DNA of 64,000 nucleotides from Bacteroides ovatus. Its GTDB lineage: Bacteria > Bacteroidota > Bacteroidia > Bacteroidales > Bacteroidaceae. Of the stretch, positions 46,348-56,666 are shown one piece after another. The stretch is taken from positions 3,162,001-3,226,000 of the forward strand of contig NZ_CP012938.1 of the NCBI RefSeq assembly GCF_001314995.1, read 5' to 3'. A program made the position numbers and the translations under genes. Each line of letters opens with the position of its first letter. Position 1 is the stretch's first letter. Below the pieces are notes generated by a model, which was not told the DNA's origin, made no database searches, and saw only the letters and a list, made by a program, of their open reading frames with translations.

Positions 46348-47517
46348 TTATTCGACGATTACGGCACGGTTCAATTCAGGTTCACTGAAACGGTTGTTCG
46401 TATCGCCCTCCGCTTTCTTCACGAGACGTTCAGGGGAAATTTTATACTTTTCGACTAATAAATTGTACACATACTCCATACGTTGTTCACTCAAACGTTG
46501 GTTCAGTTCCTTGCTGCCCGTAGCGCTGTCTGCCGAGCCAATCAGCGTGAAAGTCTTGTTCTTGTCCGCCTTGATGGCGTTGTTCACATAAAACTCAAGA
46601 TTGGTAAGTTCCTTCTTATCCAAAGTAGCTTTGCCGATATTGAAGAACAGGGCTACCGGCGAAGCAGTCACTTTCGATTCATTCACCACTTCCGGTTTCC
46701 GATTTCTGGCAGCTTCCAGTTCGGCGGCAAGACGCCGTGCCTCGGTGCTCAAATCATGATTCTTGGCGCGAAGCGCGTTGATACGTTCATTATAAGATGA
46801 ATAATCTGCCGGAGCCACTTTCTCGACGCGGTCGAAACGGGTCTTGCCCAACTTTACGCTTAGTCCCAGTGTCACAGCACTCATTCCTTCACCTTTGCTG
46901 CCGCCTACCGTTCCGTCAAAACACTCTTTCACCAGCATTTGCCGTCCTTCCAGAGTCAGGTCCAGACGCTTGCCCAGGCGGAACGTATTCAAAATACCGA
47001 TGTTGGCGGCAATTTCATTATCATGCGTACTGTTTCCCCACGAACGTGCCCAGCCGAAACCGACAAACGGAATCACATTCCACACACGTTTCTCATTGAA
47101 TCCGAGGAAACCGTTCGACCAGTTCCACATAAAGTCCGCATGGAGATTGGATACATTAAACTCTTCCTTGTAATAACCGCGATGCGCCCCTTTGGCATAC
47201 ATTCCGCTTGCGTCCGTCAGCCCCTTGGCTTTCAGACCCGAATATTGCAGGCGGACTCCGTAAGAAGGAGTTATCCACTTGCCCAACGAAACATCCAGTG
47301 CAGGAGCAATACGGTTGCCCACCGATGTCTTGTTATCAAATTCGCCTTCATAGATATTGATTCCACCGCCTACACCGATATACCAGTTACTCCAGAAACT
47401 ATTCGTTTCATACGGGCCACGGAGAATACTTCCATCCGTGTCACGATTTTCCTTTTGCTGTGCCATGGCACAGACTGATGATAATACCAATGCAACTGTA
47501 ATAATTTTCTTTTTCAT
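46348..47517 (-). CDS. OmpA-family outer membrane protein
   Basis: 389 residues with signal peptide (MKKKIITVALVLSSVCAMA). An N-terminal eight-stranded barrel (about 40-230; NWYIGVGGGINIYEGEFDNKT) precedes a short coiled coil (YNERINALRAKNHDLSTEARRLAAELEAARN) and a C-terminal OmpA peptidoglycan-binding domain (LFFNIGKATLDKKELTNLEFYV, LNQRLSEQRMEYVYNLLVEKY). It anchors the outer membrane to peptidoglycan. HU and the fimbrial genes lie upstream on the same strand. Confidence 0.93.
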   Translation of the reverse strand: MKKKIITVALVLSSVCAMAQQKENRDTDGSILRGPYETNSFWSNWYIGVGGGINIYEGEFDNKTSVGNRIAPALDVSLGKWITPSYGVRLQYSGLKAKGLTDASGMYAKGAHRGYYKEEFNVSNLHADFMWNWSNGFLGFNEKRVWNVIPFVGFGWARSWGNSTHDNEIAANIGILNTFRLGKRLDLTLEGRQMLVKECFDGTVGGSKGEGMSAVTLGLSVKLGKTRFDRVEKVAPADYSSYNERINALRAKNHDLSTEARRLAAELEAARNRKPEVVNESKVTASPVALFFNIGKATLDKKELTNLEFYVNNAIKADKNKTFTLIGSADSATGSKELNQRLSEQRMEYVYNLLVEKYKISPERLVKKAEGDTNNRFSEPELNRAVIVE

Positions 47518-47558
47518 GTTTCAATTTTTATGTTCAACATTTAGTTTAACCTGTTTCT

Positions 47559-47825
47559 TTACTCTAATTTCATTTTACTTCCGGGACGGAATTTCACTTG
47601 TCGCTTTGACGGAATTACCATGGAGCCGCCTGTGGCAGGATTATGCCCGTTACGTGCTTTCCGCTCTTGGATGACAAAACTGCCAAAACCGACTAAAGTG
47701 ACACTCTCCCCTTTATGCATTGTTTCCGCAATGGTTTCCATGATTGCATCTACTGCATTCGTAGCTTCGTTAAAGCTCAACTGACCTTTAAGGGCTACTT
47801 CTTTGATTAGTTCTGATTTGTTCAT
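47559..47825 (-). CDS. HU-family histone-like DNA-binding protein
   Basis: 88 residues, the normal size for HU. Typical pattern MNKSELIKEVALKGQLSF, TLVGFGSFVIQERKARNGHNPATG and VKFRPGSKMK. Compacts and bends DNA as a dimer. It sits directly after the last fimbrial gene (31 bp) and before ompA; shared transcription with the fimbrial operon is possible, in which case phase variation would affect it too. Confidence 0.95.
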   Translation of the reverse strand: MNKSELIKEVALKGQLSFNEATNAVDAIMETIAETMHKGESVTLVGFGSFVIQERKARNGHNPATGGSMVIPSKRQVKFRPGSKMKLE

Positions 47826-47856
47826 AGGTTTGTATTTAAAAATGAATTATATATGT

Positions 47857-50736
47857 TTATTCGTCACGGACGCAGCGGACTTGTGCAGCGGAAGCACGCA
47901 GTTCAGATAAACCATCCACTCCTCCGAAGGAACAATAAAAAATATCATGCGTTGCGATAGTAAAGGACATTACAGTATTCATGCCATCGCCAAAAATCGA
48001 AGTCATTGTTCCACTAAGATGAGCTATATAACCAGGCTGAACCTCGTAAACATCCGCCAAACGAATACCCGCAGAAATAAAATAGACCTTTCGCGCACTA
48101 TTTTCTCCTCCACAATAAAAATAGGCTCCATATTCAGTAAATGACGGAGTATAAAAACTCTTTGCCTTCATCTCTCCTACATGTCCAATAATATTTGGTG
48201 TAAAATCATCATCCGTCAGACTATACATTATTATAGGCTCTTTTAGAAATGCTCCATATACATCTGGCGGCGATATCTTATAACCTGCAGGACATGGGTC
48301 ATAAATAGTCTTCATTGTCTCTATATCAACCATTTTATATCTCGAATAAGGATTATTTCCCCATAGATATTGATTACCAAACATCTCCTTATAATATAGC
48401 CAATCGCTGCTAGCTCTAATAAACACATTAGGGTGTTTTATTGCATATTCAATTGTCCCTGTACTTTCATTTGACATTTCCTCTTTCAATTCCTGCTTCG
48501 TTCCACGGACGTTATACATTGGAGCATTTTTGGGTTCGAGATTGTCTAGAGATGTATATGTATAAAATGAAGCCATACCAATAAAAGGGTCTTTACGTCC
48601 CCACTGATATCCTAAGCCACAAGTCGTCAGTTTATCGGGAATATTAGTTGTCGCTCCCAAATCCCTGTCCATAATTTTATAATTCTTCCCGCTATACTTT
48701 TCTCCATTGGTCGGTAACCCCAATTCAATAATATCAGGTTTCTCCGTACACCAGATATGCCAACTCCAAAGCACATTTGCATCTTCCGCATTCGGGTCTG
48801 ATTTGTCATAAACTGCAATAATCCCATTTCCTGCACCGTTACTCAAAAATTCAACCCGATTAGTAGTGGTATTAAATGACACTTGCGAAATAAGATTTTC
48901 TTGGTCCTGCCAAATAAGTTTTGCAGATTTAGGAGTTATACCTACATTTTTAGAAACAGATATATCTTCCCCCATTCCATTTTTAAAATGATATCTTTCT
49001 ATCTCCTCTGTAAAGACGCCACTCCTCCCGTCTGGATTTCCTCTCGTTTCCGCCACTATACCATCCACCCCATTTCCTATCACCGTAGCGTCAAACGAAT
49101 AAACGCCATAAGTCACCGGAGTGATAAAGCAGTTTGCCGGACCGTCTTCATCTACAGGAAACGCTTCTGTGTGAGGAATGATACTGAAAGGGATATATTT
49201 CACTATGTTGCCTATTGTTATTTCCAGGAATCCTTCCCTCGGCATAACGGTAGCTCCGTCAACCACAGTAGCATATATCCAATATTTATTATCCAACGGT
49301 AATTCACATTCGTTTCCGGTAATATTTAGTCCCATACTTGGCACTGAAGGCATAGCGTCCATGACAATTCCATTATCTATTGGAATCAGATGTTCATTAT
49401 CCGTGCTATAAAATGTTTGAATGAAAAAACGGGACACTAACTCTTTATCCTTTCCCAATAAACGTACTTTACGGGTTGTCACATTATCCAAATTGACATT
49501 TCCTGCATCATCTGCCTGCAACTCTATCTTCAACATTATCACCGGGTCTGTTATTGAGCCTTGCAACAACTTTATTTCTTTCCTATCCGTATTAACCAGG
49601 TATTGCCCGTTTGAGTTGAACCCTTGCGTCCATTTGTCAGAAACTGTTATCATATATTCAATATTACTTCCCGGGTTCTGGATTGCTTCCTGTGCGGAAG
49701 TATATCCTTTACTTTTCAACTTCGTAATATTGAAACGATAAGCGTGGTTTCGCACTATATCCAGATACTTTCCTGTCTCTTTATCCCAAAAGTCGAGACG
49801 ATAATACTCCTTATTCGAGCCATCCGGATTCTGAACAGTAAGAAGCAACATGGAACGGTCTTGGGAAAACTTTTTTTCATCCACCACATTTCCTAAAGCA
49901 TAAACAGAATGTTTGTACTCTAAAGGGTAATAGGTAGTCACCAATCCAATCGCCCCGTCGACAGGTGTTGTCGCAGAAAGTAAATCATACTTTCCGGAAG
50001 TAGCGGCGCCATTGATAGCTCCTTGATAAATGCCACGATATTCGCTGTCCAATACAAAATCTGAATAATTCAAATTTTCCCACTCCCAATAGACCTGTTT
50101 ACCGGAAAACAAATCCGCTGCTGCATCAACCGTTATTTTTGCAAGACAACGGGTTAATAGACACACGTTAGAGGTAGCCTTTTCATTCCATTCCATCCAC
50201 CCGTACATAGGAATTGACTGTCCTCCATCTTTCAAATTAGAGATACCACTTATCAAGCCTTGACTCGTATAATTTCTTAACTGTTCCTCACTTACCGTTT
50301 CATCTATAAGAAAATCACCTGTTCCTGATACAGAAGAACGATTAGTCAGGTTACAAACTACATAAATTCGTTCTTTGTCAGCGGGAATGTATTCTTTCAA
50401 TGTCACGGTTGGCGACGCTGTTCCATTTCCAAACAAAAAAGATAAATCAGTCGTGCCCTCCTGATAATATACAGGAGATGAGGTGTGAGAATCATTGTAT
50501 ACGAACACTTGTATACCGCTAATCTTACATTCCGACTCATTTGCCACACTACGTACCTGCACTAGTTCCGCATCAGGGATAGATAGCTGAAGTGTTTTTG
50601 GGGAAGATATGTTAATCAGTCCCATATCATCATTGCAGCTAATTAATATTAACGCAAATACGAAGAGAAAAGACATTACTCGTTCACTATTCATAAATAC
50701 TAAGGATTGTATTACTTTCTTTTCCATTATTTTCAA
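47857..50736 (-). CDS. Large fimbrial lipoprotein, DUF4906-like (tip/adhesin candidate)
   Basis: 959 residues. The signal peptide with lipobox is LIFALILISCNDD-like (FALILISCNDD), with Met3 or a later Met as alternative starts. Beta-sandwich fimbrillin domains fill the N-terminal half; the C-terminal third carries the repeated motif WSWHIWCTEKPD, MDRDLGATTN, YQWGRKDPF and YDPCPAGYKISPP, which is shared with the next two proteins. The end (RASAAQVRCVRDE) matches RCVKE in the other two. Last gene of the fimbrial operon; likely a tip component or ligand-binding adhesin. Confidence 0.83.
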   Translation of the reverse strand: MKIMEKKVIQSLVFMNSERVMSFLFVFALILISCNDDMGLINISSPKTLQLSIPDAELVQVRSVANESECKISGIQVFVYNDSHTSSPVYYQEGTTDLSFLFGNGTASPTVTLKEYIPADKERIYVVCNLTNRSSVSGTGDFLIDETVSEEQLRNYTSQGLISGISNLKDGGQSIPMYGWMEWNEKATSNVCLLTRCLAKITVDAAADLFSGKQVYWEWENLNYSDFVLDSEYRGIYQGAINGAATSGKYDLLSATTPVDGAIGLVTTYYPLEYKHSVYALGNVVDEKKFSQDRSMLLLTVQNPDGSNKEYYRLDFWDKETGKYLDIVRNHAYRFNITKLKSKGYTSAQEAIQNPGSNIEYMITVSDKWTQGFNSNGQYLVNTDRKEIKLLQGSITDPVIMLKIELQADDAGNVNLDNVTTRKVRLLGKDKELVSRFFIQTFYSTDNEHLIPIDNGIVMDAMPSVPSMGLNITGNECELPLDNKYWIYATVVDGATVMPREGFLEITIGNIVKYIPFSIIPHTEAFPVDEDGPANCFITPVTYGVYSFDATVIGNGVDGIVAETRGNPDGRSGVFTEEIERYHFKNGMGEDISVSKNVGITPKSAKLIWQDQENLISQVSFNTTTNRVEFLSNGAGNGIIAVYDKSDPNAEDANVLWSWHIWCTEKPDIIELGLPTNGEKYSGKNYKIMDRDLGATTNIPDKLTTCGLGYQWGRKDPFIGMASFYTYTSLDNLEPKNAPMYNVRGTKQELKEEMSNESTGTIEYAIKHPNVFIRASSDWLYYKEMFGNQYLWGNNPYSRYKMVDIETMKTIYDPCPAGYKISPPDVYGAFLKEPIIMYSLTDDDFTPNIIGHVGEMKAKSFYTPSFTEYGAYFYCGGENSARKVYFISAGIRLADVYEVQPGYIAHLSGTMTSIFGDGMNTVMSFTIATHDIFYCSFGGVDGLSELRASAAQVRCVRDE

Positions 50737-50756
50737 ATCTTAGATATTAGTCTAAT

Positions 50757-53324
50757 TTACTCTTTTACACAGCGAACCGAAGCCAATCTCCAAGAAGGCA
50801 GCCCATTATTCAACCAATATGTACTACCACTCTGATTGTAAAAGGTAAATCCTTGATACCAAAGGTCATCCCCGCGAGGAGACGAAGTCCAATAGTAACC
50901 AGAAGAATGCAACTTTCCGGCAGCCCATTGGGGAGAATAAGCCAGTGGCAAATAAATCAATTTCGTCTCATCTACTCCTGCGCCATCAGCATAAAAAGTA
51001 GTGCCACCATCCTCTATTTTTTTTACATAAAAGAGAGAATTAAGGTTCTCAACCTTACATATTATCTCATTCGAATACTCACTTGGTTTAGTTGTACGTG
51101 CAAAGACAAAAAATACATCTCCAGGCAATATCTTATAACCAGCAGGACAAGGGTCATAAATTGTTTTAGTAGTTTTAACCGGATGTACAGACGCCCTTCC
51201 TTCAGGATTCCCCCAAAGATAATGAGCACCGACACCTTCATACCAATCTTCCTGGTCACTATGCCTTAGAAAATATATGTCTGGAAAATTTAAAGCCTGT
51301 CTAATTTGTATAGCTTCATCTATAATTTCCGCTTTGAGAATAGAAGTAGAACTTCTCACATCATACAATATTGTCCTTTCTCCATCATAAGATAAAGAAC
51401 CCGAAAACGGGTCTTTACGTCCAAACTGATAATGTAGTCCTTGAGTAGTGCCCAAATTCGGTTCTGAAGTAGTCGCACCAAGATTACGGTCCATCACTTT
51501 ATAGTTATTGCCCGTGTATATTGATGTGGCACATTCTATTATTTGTGGCACAGGCGTACACCAAAGGTGCCAACTCCACAACACTTTCGCATCCTCCGCA
51601 TTAGGATTAGCCTTATCATAGACAGCTATCAATGCATTTCCCCGGCTTCGTCCCATTTTCACTTGAACCTTACCATCAGACAAACCAACTTGTTCCACTA
51701 GTTCATCCGTATCCTGCCAAAGCAATTTGGCCGATAAAGGATGTATGTTGGCACCACCAGCTTTTGTCAAGATATTGCCACTTGCGTCTTCAAACTTCCC
51801 TTCGTCAATAATGCCGTCCGCTCCGTTTCCCATTATGGTAGCTGTGAAAGAATAAGAAGCCGCACCTCTATCTGCTATATAACTGTTGGAAGTCCCTTCC
51901 GTGTCCAATGGAATAAAAGTATCCAATGAACCGATAGGAATATATACCACATGTACATTATCGGAAGAGATTTCGATAAAACCACCTTCAAAGTTGGCGG
52001 GAACACTGCCGGTGGTACAATAGAAATTCATTACTTGCGCGGCAGTAAGGTCATAAATGCCACTGTTATCCGCCAATTTATCCGTTTCCGCTATTCCATC
52101 GCAATATAGCTGTAAATCTGTTGTTGATATTAAATCCGTCTTATTAGGTTGCAAAGCCCTGATTCGTAAGCGTCCCGGAGTATGACAGTCCACTTTCACC
52201 AGCTTCACCGGGTCGGCAATATCTTTAATAAGCGTTATTCCCTTACTTGCACTCCTGTCTATATCAAAGTAAGTGCCTACAATATCCCCTATGACTCCTA
52301 CATCTTCCCAATCGAGCATATCCGTGAATACTTTCACTTCATTGATACTTAGCACTTGTACGTCCACCGAATAAATATGGTTACGTTTTATCCGATAAGA
52401 ATTTTCCGCTTTTACAGGTATCGTGCGCTCTATCACCCGACTGGTAACTCCATCCGTCACCGGAATAACTACTTTCAATGACGTCACGTTGGTATCTATG
52501 TCGTAATCGGACTCCTGTTCCAGATAATTTTCATAGACGTAATGAGAATAAAAAGTGACTGCCTCACCGTCAAGTTCACCTTGCTCTTGTAATGCTATAT
52601 CTGTCAGACTTACTTCCGGATAATCCGAATAATGTAATGGATACTCCAGCCCATTTTCTTTATTATTGGTAATAGCTTCATTGGCATGAGAAGGAAACGG
52701 AGCATATTTACGAATCCTATCCGCGACATGAAGCACCTGTACTTTTACATCTCCTATAGTCAATTCCTGCGGAACAGTAGAAGAAGTTTTACGAACGGTT
52801 GTTCGCAGTTTGGCCACCCCCCGCAACAAATGTGCGGAAGCTCTGAAGTGCCTGCCGCCATAAATCATTCCCGTGCCCGACATGTAGAAAGGGGGAACGG
52901 GTTGTCCGATTATCCCGTGAGGCTCATCCGCATTGGCACGTACACGAAAGGTGTAACCCTCCTTCAATGTCCCTATATCAAACAGTGTAGAAACCACGTA
53001 GAAACTATCAGCATAATGAGTCAACTTCAATGTTCCGTCCCCTGTGGAACGGGGCCGGTACTCTATCGGATTCCCTCCGCCGTCCATTACATCCATGTAA
53101 AGCTGCTCAATACTGTTCTCACCGGCCGTTCCATTCTCAATGCTTCGGACAACCGACTGTTTATCCCCGGGTATCACCAAACGGAGTTCCATCAGTTCCT
53201 TGCCGTCGGGTATCATGTTGTCCACATTGCCAAGGTCATAATTCTCTATATCTTCTACACATGAAGATAATAAGTATGCTATAAAGAAAAATGCAAATAA
53301 TTTATTTATCATAGTAACCTCCAT
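50757..53324 (-). CDS. Large fimbrial lipoprotein, DUF4906-like
   Basis: 855 residues. The signal peptide and lipobox read FAFFFIAYLLSSCVED. Mid domains are fimbrillin-like beta-sandwiches (LRLVIPGDKQSVVRSIENG near the start). The C-terminal domain repeats the shared motif WSWHLWCTPVPQ, MDRNLGATTSEPN, YQFGRKDPFSGS, YDPCPAGYKILPGD and ends ASVRCVKE. It lies 20 bp from the next gene, so one transcript. Paralogue of the 959- and 684-residue proteins. Confidence 0.83.
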   Translation of the reverse strand: MEVTMINKLFAFFFIAYLLSSCVEDIENYDLGNVDNMIPDGKELMELRLVIPGDKQSVVRSIENGTAGENSIEQLYMDVMDGGGNPIEYRPRSTGDGTLKLTHYADSFYVVSTLFDIGTLKEGYTFRVRANADEPHGIIGQPVPPFYMSGTGMIYGGRHFRASAHLLRGVAKLRTTVRKTSSTVPQELTIGDVKVQVLHVADRIRKYAPFPSHANEAITNNKENGLEYPLHYSDYPEVSLTDIALQEQGELDGEAVTFYSHYVYENYLEQESDYDIDTNVTSLKVVIPVTDGVTSRVIERTIPVKAENSYRIKRNHIYSVDVQVLSINEVKVFTDMLDWEDVGVIGDIVGTYFDIDRSASKGITLIKDIADPVKLVKVDCHTPGRLRIRALQPNKTDLISTTDLQLYCDGIAETDKLADNSGIYDLTAAQVMNFYCTTGSVPANFEGGFIEISSDNVHVVYIPIGSLDTFIPLDTEGTSNSYIADRGAASYSFTATIMGNGADGIIDEGKFEDASGNILTKAGGANIHPLSAKLLWQDTDELVEQVGLSDGKVQVKMGRSRGNALIAVYDKANPNAEDAKVLWSWHLWCTPVPQIIECATSIYTGNNYKVMDRNLGATTSEPNLGTTQGLHYQFGRKDPFSGSLSYDGERTILYDVRSSTSILKAEIIDEAIQIRQALNFPDIYFLRHSDQEDWYEGVGAHYLWGNPEGRASVHPVKTTKTIYDPCPAGYKILPGDVFFVFARTTKPSEYSNEIICKVENLNSLFYVKKIEDGGTTFYADGAGVDETKLIYLPLAYSPQWAAGKLHSSGYYWTSSPRGDDLWYQGFTFYNQSGSTYWLNNGLPSWRLASVRCVKE

Positions 53325-53325
53325 T

Positions 53326-55380
53326 TTATTCTTTCACACATCGTACAGAACCGCCATAAGCATCCCACGCAACACTTATAGAAAAGGAATAACCTGTAGA
53401 ATCTATTAATGTATAACGCATTATACTAGGCTGTCTATATAAAGACGGAATATTCCCCGCCCAATATAATGCATTATCCAAGAAAGAATTATTTGGCATA
53501 TTCCCTGTTAATAGTTCACGATAACCTGCTGCAGGATAATAAATACCCTTGAGAGAAAATCCTTTATAACGCACCAAAGGCGTAACATTTTTTTTAGCCT
53601 GTTCCCATGGAGATTCATACTCCCCATCTTTACCAACAGGCACCCTCCAACCATCCGGGCAGGGGTCAAAAATCGTTTTCTTTCCTACTTTGCTATTCCA
53701 TAAGCTCAAATCATTTCTTCTATATGTTCCCTTTGCATTCGTATACCAGCTTTCTTCACTCGTATAAAAACTCATAGAGTTATGTACTGAATTAGGTATA
53801 TTATTAAAGACTTCCACTGGAACTTTTGAGAAAGTTATAATTTCACCAGCAAGATTGTACAAGTCTTCATCAGATTCCGTTTTCTCCCAACCCTTTGTAG
53901 GCGGAAACAAGTCTTTCCGTCCCCACTGGTACAAAAAGCCTTTGGACTTAATCCCCCCCTCTTCATTATATTTATTGTATGTCGCTCCTAAATTCCTATC
54001 CATCCAGACAAACCCATTAAGTTCCTGTTGTCCCTCTTTCAGGTTCGGGTTATAGTCCGTACACCAAATATGCCAACTCCAATAAATTTCTCCATTCACT
54101 TTCATTGCAACTACTGCATTTCCCGCCTTATTCCCTGTCTCTACAACGATATAAGCCTTGTCACGCTTTTCCGCGTTCATCACTTTCACACTACGCTCCG
54201 TCATTACTCCTATTCCGTCCTGCCAAAGCACTTCGGCCGTAACTTCACCTTCGGGAATAGGCGTACGTTCAAATTCATCCATTTGTGCCCATGCCTTGTA
54301 CACCCCGTCTGTAGGTATATGTACTCTTCCGCCGGGCGGTACAACATAACAGTTCGTTATTTGTATATCCTTCACTTCTTCCACCTGGGGTTCTAACGCT
54401 ATCCACGGACACACCGTCAAGTCTATATCCAAAGAGACTGTTTTTTGCATGAACCGGCACAGTAATTGATAGACATGATTACGCTCCAGCTTTTCCAAAG
54501 GCGCTCCACCTGAATTATTCGCGTCTCCACCTAACTCTATCATATCGTATTCGTCGATACCTATTTGCAATTTACTGTCTTTGCATTCCATTTCCGGAAT
54601 ATAAAAAGAGTAAGCCAATACGCCTTTGTCTTTCGGGGAAGTTTCTTCAGGAATTTCTCCGACTGTCTTTCTCAACAGCATATTGATTACGGAAGATGCA
54701 TAATTACCAGTCTTCTCGGGAGAAATGAACCCGGTTTTGGAAACTCCCGTCACAACCAACATCGCAGGTATCTGAACTTCCTCCCAGTTTCCCGCTTCTT
54801 TACGCATATAGACATCCACACGTGCCACCGCACGGTCTACACGCATGTTGACTGTCTGTGTCGTCCCTTCCGCCGCATCCACTCCTGCCAGTTCTCCATA
54901 CATGGGCAGGCAGTAATCTTTAGTATATTCCACTACATTTACATTGGTCTTAGTTGTCAAGTAATCCGCCATTTGATACTGCACGTCCACCAGGTCGTCG
55001 GGATGGTCTACAGACTCCAATATAGCACGGGTATTCGTATCAACAGGTTCGTTTACAATGGCATATAATGTTTTCCCGGTAGCGGCTTTCACCGTAAAAA
55101 CCGGAGTAGTATAAGTACCGTCAGTAGCGGTTAGCCCTTGCCAGTAATACATCTTATCCAGTGACGTGCCGTCAAAGACATAGATGCGAAGGCGGCTGAT
55201 GCGGGTTTCGTTCGCGTTCAGCACTTCCGGGTCACTCGTGGCACGCGTACTGATATTCATGCTCATCCGCACTTCCCCGGGATTCACCGGTTCAATTGCC
55301 TGTTCGCTTTCCGTACAGGAAAACAAGACCAACAGCAACCATGCCCACCATATATAACCTTTATATCTCATATTCATCAA
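53326..55380 (-). CDS. Fimbrial lipoprotein, DUF4906-like
   Basis: 684 residues. The lipobox is in WAWLLLVLFSCTES. The N-terminal fimbrillin domain (EVRMSMNISTRATSDPE, RISRLRIYVFDG) has the Arg-Ala-Thr stretch often seen where a gingipain-type protease cuts. The C-terminal domain has WSWHIWCTDYNPN, MDRNLGATYNKYN, YQWGRKDLFPP and FDPCPDGWRVPVG, ending GGSVRCVKE. Its gene abuts the 855-residue protein gene (1 bp). Likely accessory or tip subunit. Confidence 0.83.
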   Translation of the reverse strand: MMNMRYKGYIWWAWLLLVLFSCTESEQAIEPVNPGEVRMSMNISTRATSDPEVLNANETRISRLRIYVFDGTSLDKMYYWQGLTATDGTYTTPVFTVKAATGKTLYAIVNEPVDTNTRAILESVDHPDDLVDVQYQMADYLTTKTNVNVVEYTKDYCLPMYGELAGVDAAEGTTQTVNMRVDRAVARVDVYMRKEAGNWEEVQIPAMLVVTGVSKTGFISPEKTGNYASSVINMLLRKTVGEIPEETSPKDKGVLAYSFYIPEMECKDSKLQIGIDEYDMIELGGDANNSGGAPLEKLERNHVYQLLCRFMQKTVSLDIDLTVCPWIALEPQVEEVKDIQITNCYVVPPGGRVHIPTDGVYKAWAQMDEFERTPIPEGEVTAEVLWQDGIGVMTERSVKVMNAEKRDKAYIVVETGNKAGNAVVAMKVNGEIYWSWHIWCTDYNPNLKEGQQELNGFVWMDRNLGATYNKYNEEGGIKSKGFLYQWGRKDLFPPTKGWEKTESDEDLYNLAGEIITFSKVPVEVFNNIPNSVHNSMSFYTSEESWYTNAKGTYRRNDLSLWNSKVGKKTIFDPCPDGWRVPVGKDGEYESPWEQAKKNVTPLVRYKGFSLKGIYYPAAGYRELLTGNMPNNSFLDNALYWAGNIPSLYRQPSIMRYTLIDSTGYSFSISVAWDAYGGSVRCVKE

Positions 55381-55394
55381 TCTTTGTTTATTTA

Positions 55395-56369
55395 TCAGAG
55401 GTCTTCACCTTTCAGCCAGATAGTCCAGCCGTTAATCACAATCTTGGTGGAAAGGAAATTCAATAATTCCGGGTTATAGAAAAAGACAATCGCATACTCG
55501 CTCTGACGGTCGAGGTACTCCTGCGCCGGGATATTGTGCCCTTCCATTTTTGTAAGAAGCAGGTAGGGTATCAGGTCAATCTTCATCAGTTCCTTGCCGT
55601 CCGACTTGCGCGTAAGCGTCAGATACACCTTTTTATGTTCGAGCAGGCGCATGGTGTTCATTTCCACCACAATGCCCACATCCTCCACTTTTTCCAGATA
55701 ATACGGCCGGTAACTAATCATGTCGTCATCCAGCAGGTCATTGTTCCAGTCGTAATATCCGTTGTCCGCACGGATTTCGAACAGGCAGTCATTGATATCC
55801 AGTTCTTCCCCCGGTCCGGACTTTTGCAGGATGAAGCGGAACTTATTGGTATCCTTTATCAGGGAGACCGTTTCCGTCTGTTCCTGTCTGCCGGTAAAGC
55901 TGACGGCCTGTACCCCGCCATACCAAAGCGGGTTCAGGGCTTTATTGTGCACCAATGACTCTTCCCGTTTCATTCTTACCGTCAAATCTTCCAGTGTCGT
56001 TTTTCCGGCAACCGGTTCCGGCATTTCAAAGTCATCGCTCATTCCCGCCCAGGCGGCTATCCGGTATTCACCGGCCGGAAGCGGCAACGGCATACGGTAG
56101 CTGCCGCCACCCAGAGTTTCGCCCTGCTCGCTCTTCTTCATGACAAACGTGCCATCCTTGTCGAATACAAACACGTCGACACGATTCACTTGCGATGCAA
56201 AAGCGTCGGAAAACTCCATGTTATAGTCATACCGGAAACGGACATACAGCCGGCATTCCGGCAGGGTCTCATCAATGGATGTGCAGGAAAAGAGTACAAG
56301 CAATAACAACAGGCAACTTCCATAACCCATCCGACGGACGGCACCCTCTGTTTTCATTATCTTTCTCAT
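55395..56369 (-). CDS. FimB/Mfa2-family fimbrial anchor lipoprotein
   Basis: 324 residues. A lipobox in LLLLVLFSCTSID. The body follows the FimB/Mfa2 pattern (CRLYVRFRYDYNMEFSDAF, VDVFVFDKDGTFVMKKSEQG, AGEYRIAAWAG) and ends in a strand (KIVINGWTIWLKGEDL). In Porphyromonas, Mfa2 anchors the fimbria to the outer membrane and limits its length. It lies downstream of the major subunit after a 297-bp interval containing a terminator-like hairpin. Confidence 0.85.
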   Translation of the reverse strand: MRKIMKTEGAVRRMGYGSCLLLLLVLFSCTSIDETLPECRLYVRFRYDYNMEFSDAFASQVNRVDVFVFDKDGTFVMKKSEQGETLGGGSYRMPLPLPAGEYRIAAWAGMSDDFEMPEPVAGKTTLEDLTVRMKREESLVHNKALNPLWYGGVQAVSFTGRQEQTETVSLIKDTNKFRFILQKSGPGEELDINDCLFEIRADNGYYDWNNDLLDDDMISYRPYYLEKVEDVGIVVEMNTMRLLEHKKVYLTLTRKSDGKELMKIDLIPYLLLTKMEGHNIPAQEYLDRQSEYAIVFFYNPELLNFLSTKIVINGWTIWLKGEDL

Positions 56370-56666
56370 AATCTATGGTTCTATTTATTTTTTCTAATTT
56401 CTCTATATAGTGTGGAAAAGCGGCTTCGCGCGCTTTTCTCGGAATAATCTGCTTTGGTGGACAAGCCGCAAAACTTGTCTGTATGGCAAGACCGAGTTTT
56501 TTATCTGTTTCTTTTAAAATCAAGGTCTTGATTCACGGAAATAAGCCTCCGCCGGCTGGATAAAAACGAAAAGAAAGAAAAAAGAAGGCGCCACAAGACA
56601 AGCCTGCGCCGTATCATAACGCCTTCTTATAATTTTAATTGTTATTTTAGCCCGATATATCAGTCA
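56370..56666 (-). other. Interval between major fimbrillin and anchor genes
   Basis: No coding frame is seen. It contains the hairpin at 56583-56627, an inverted pair around AAGACCGAGTTTT and AAAATCAAGGTCTTG, and a likely leader of the anchor gene. A second promoter for the downstream genes could lie here, but no exact consensus was found. Confidence 0.5.
56575..56627 (-). terminator. Intra-operon terminator/attenuator after the major fimbrillin gene
   Basis: Read on the - strand, AGAAGGCG (56627-56620) pairs with CGCCTTCT (56590-56583), followed by a T-rich tract. An inner stem (GGCGCAGGCTTGTCTTGTGGCGCC) strengthens it. It lies 40 bp after the major subunit stop and should cut down transcription of the anchor and tip genes, giving more fimbrillin than accessory protein. 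Confidence 0.6.
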
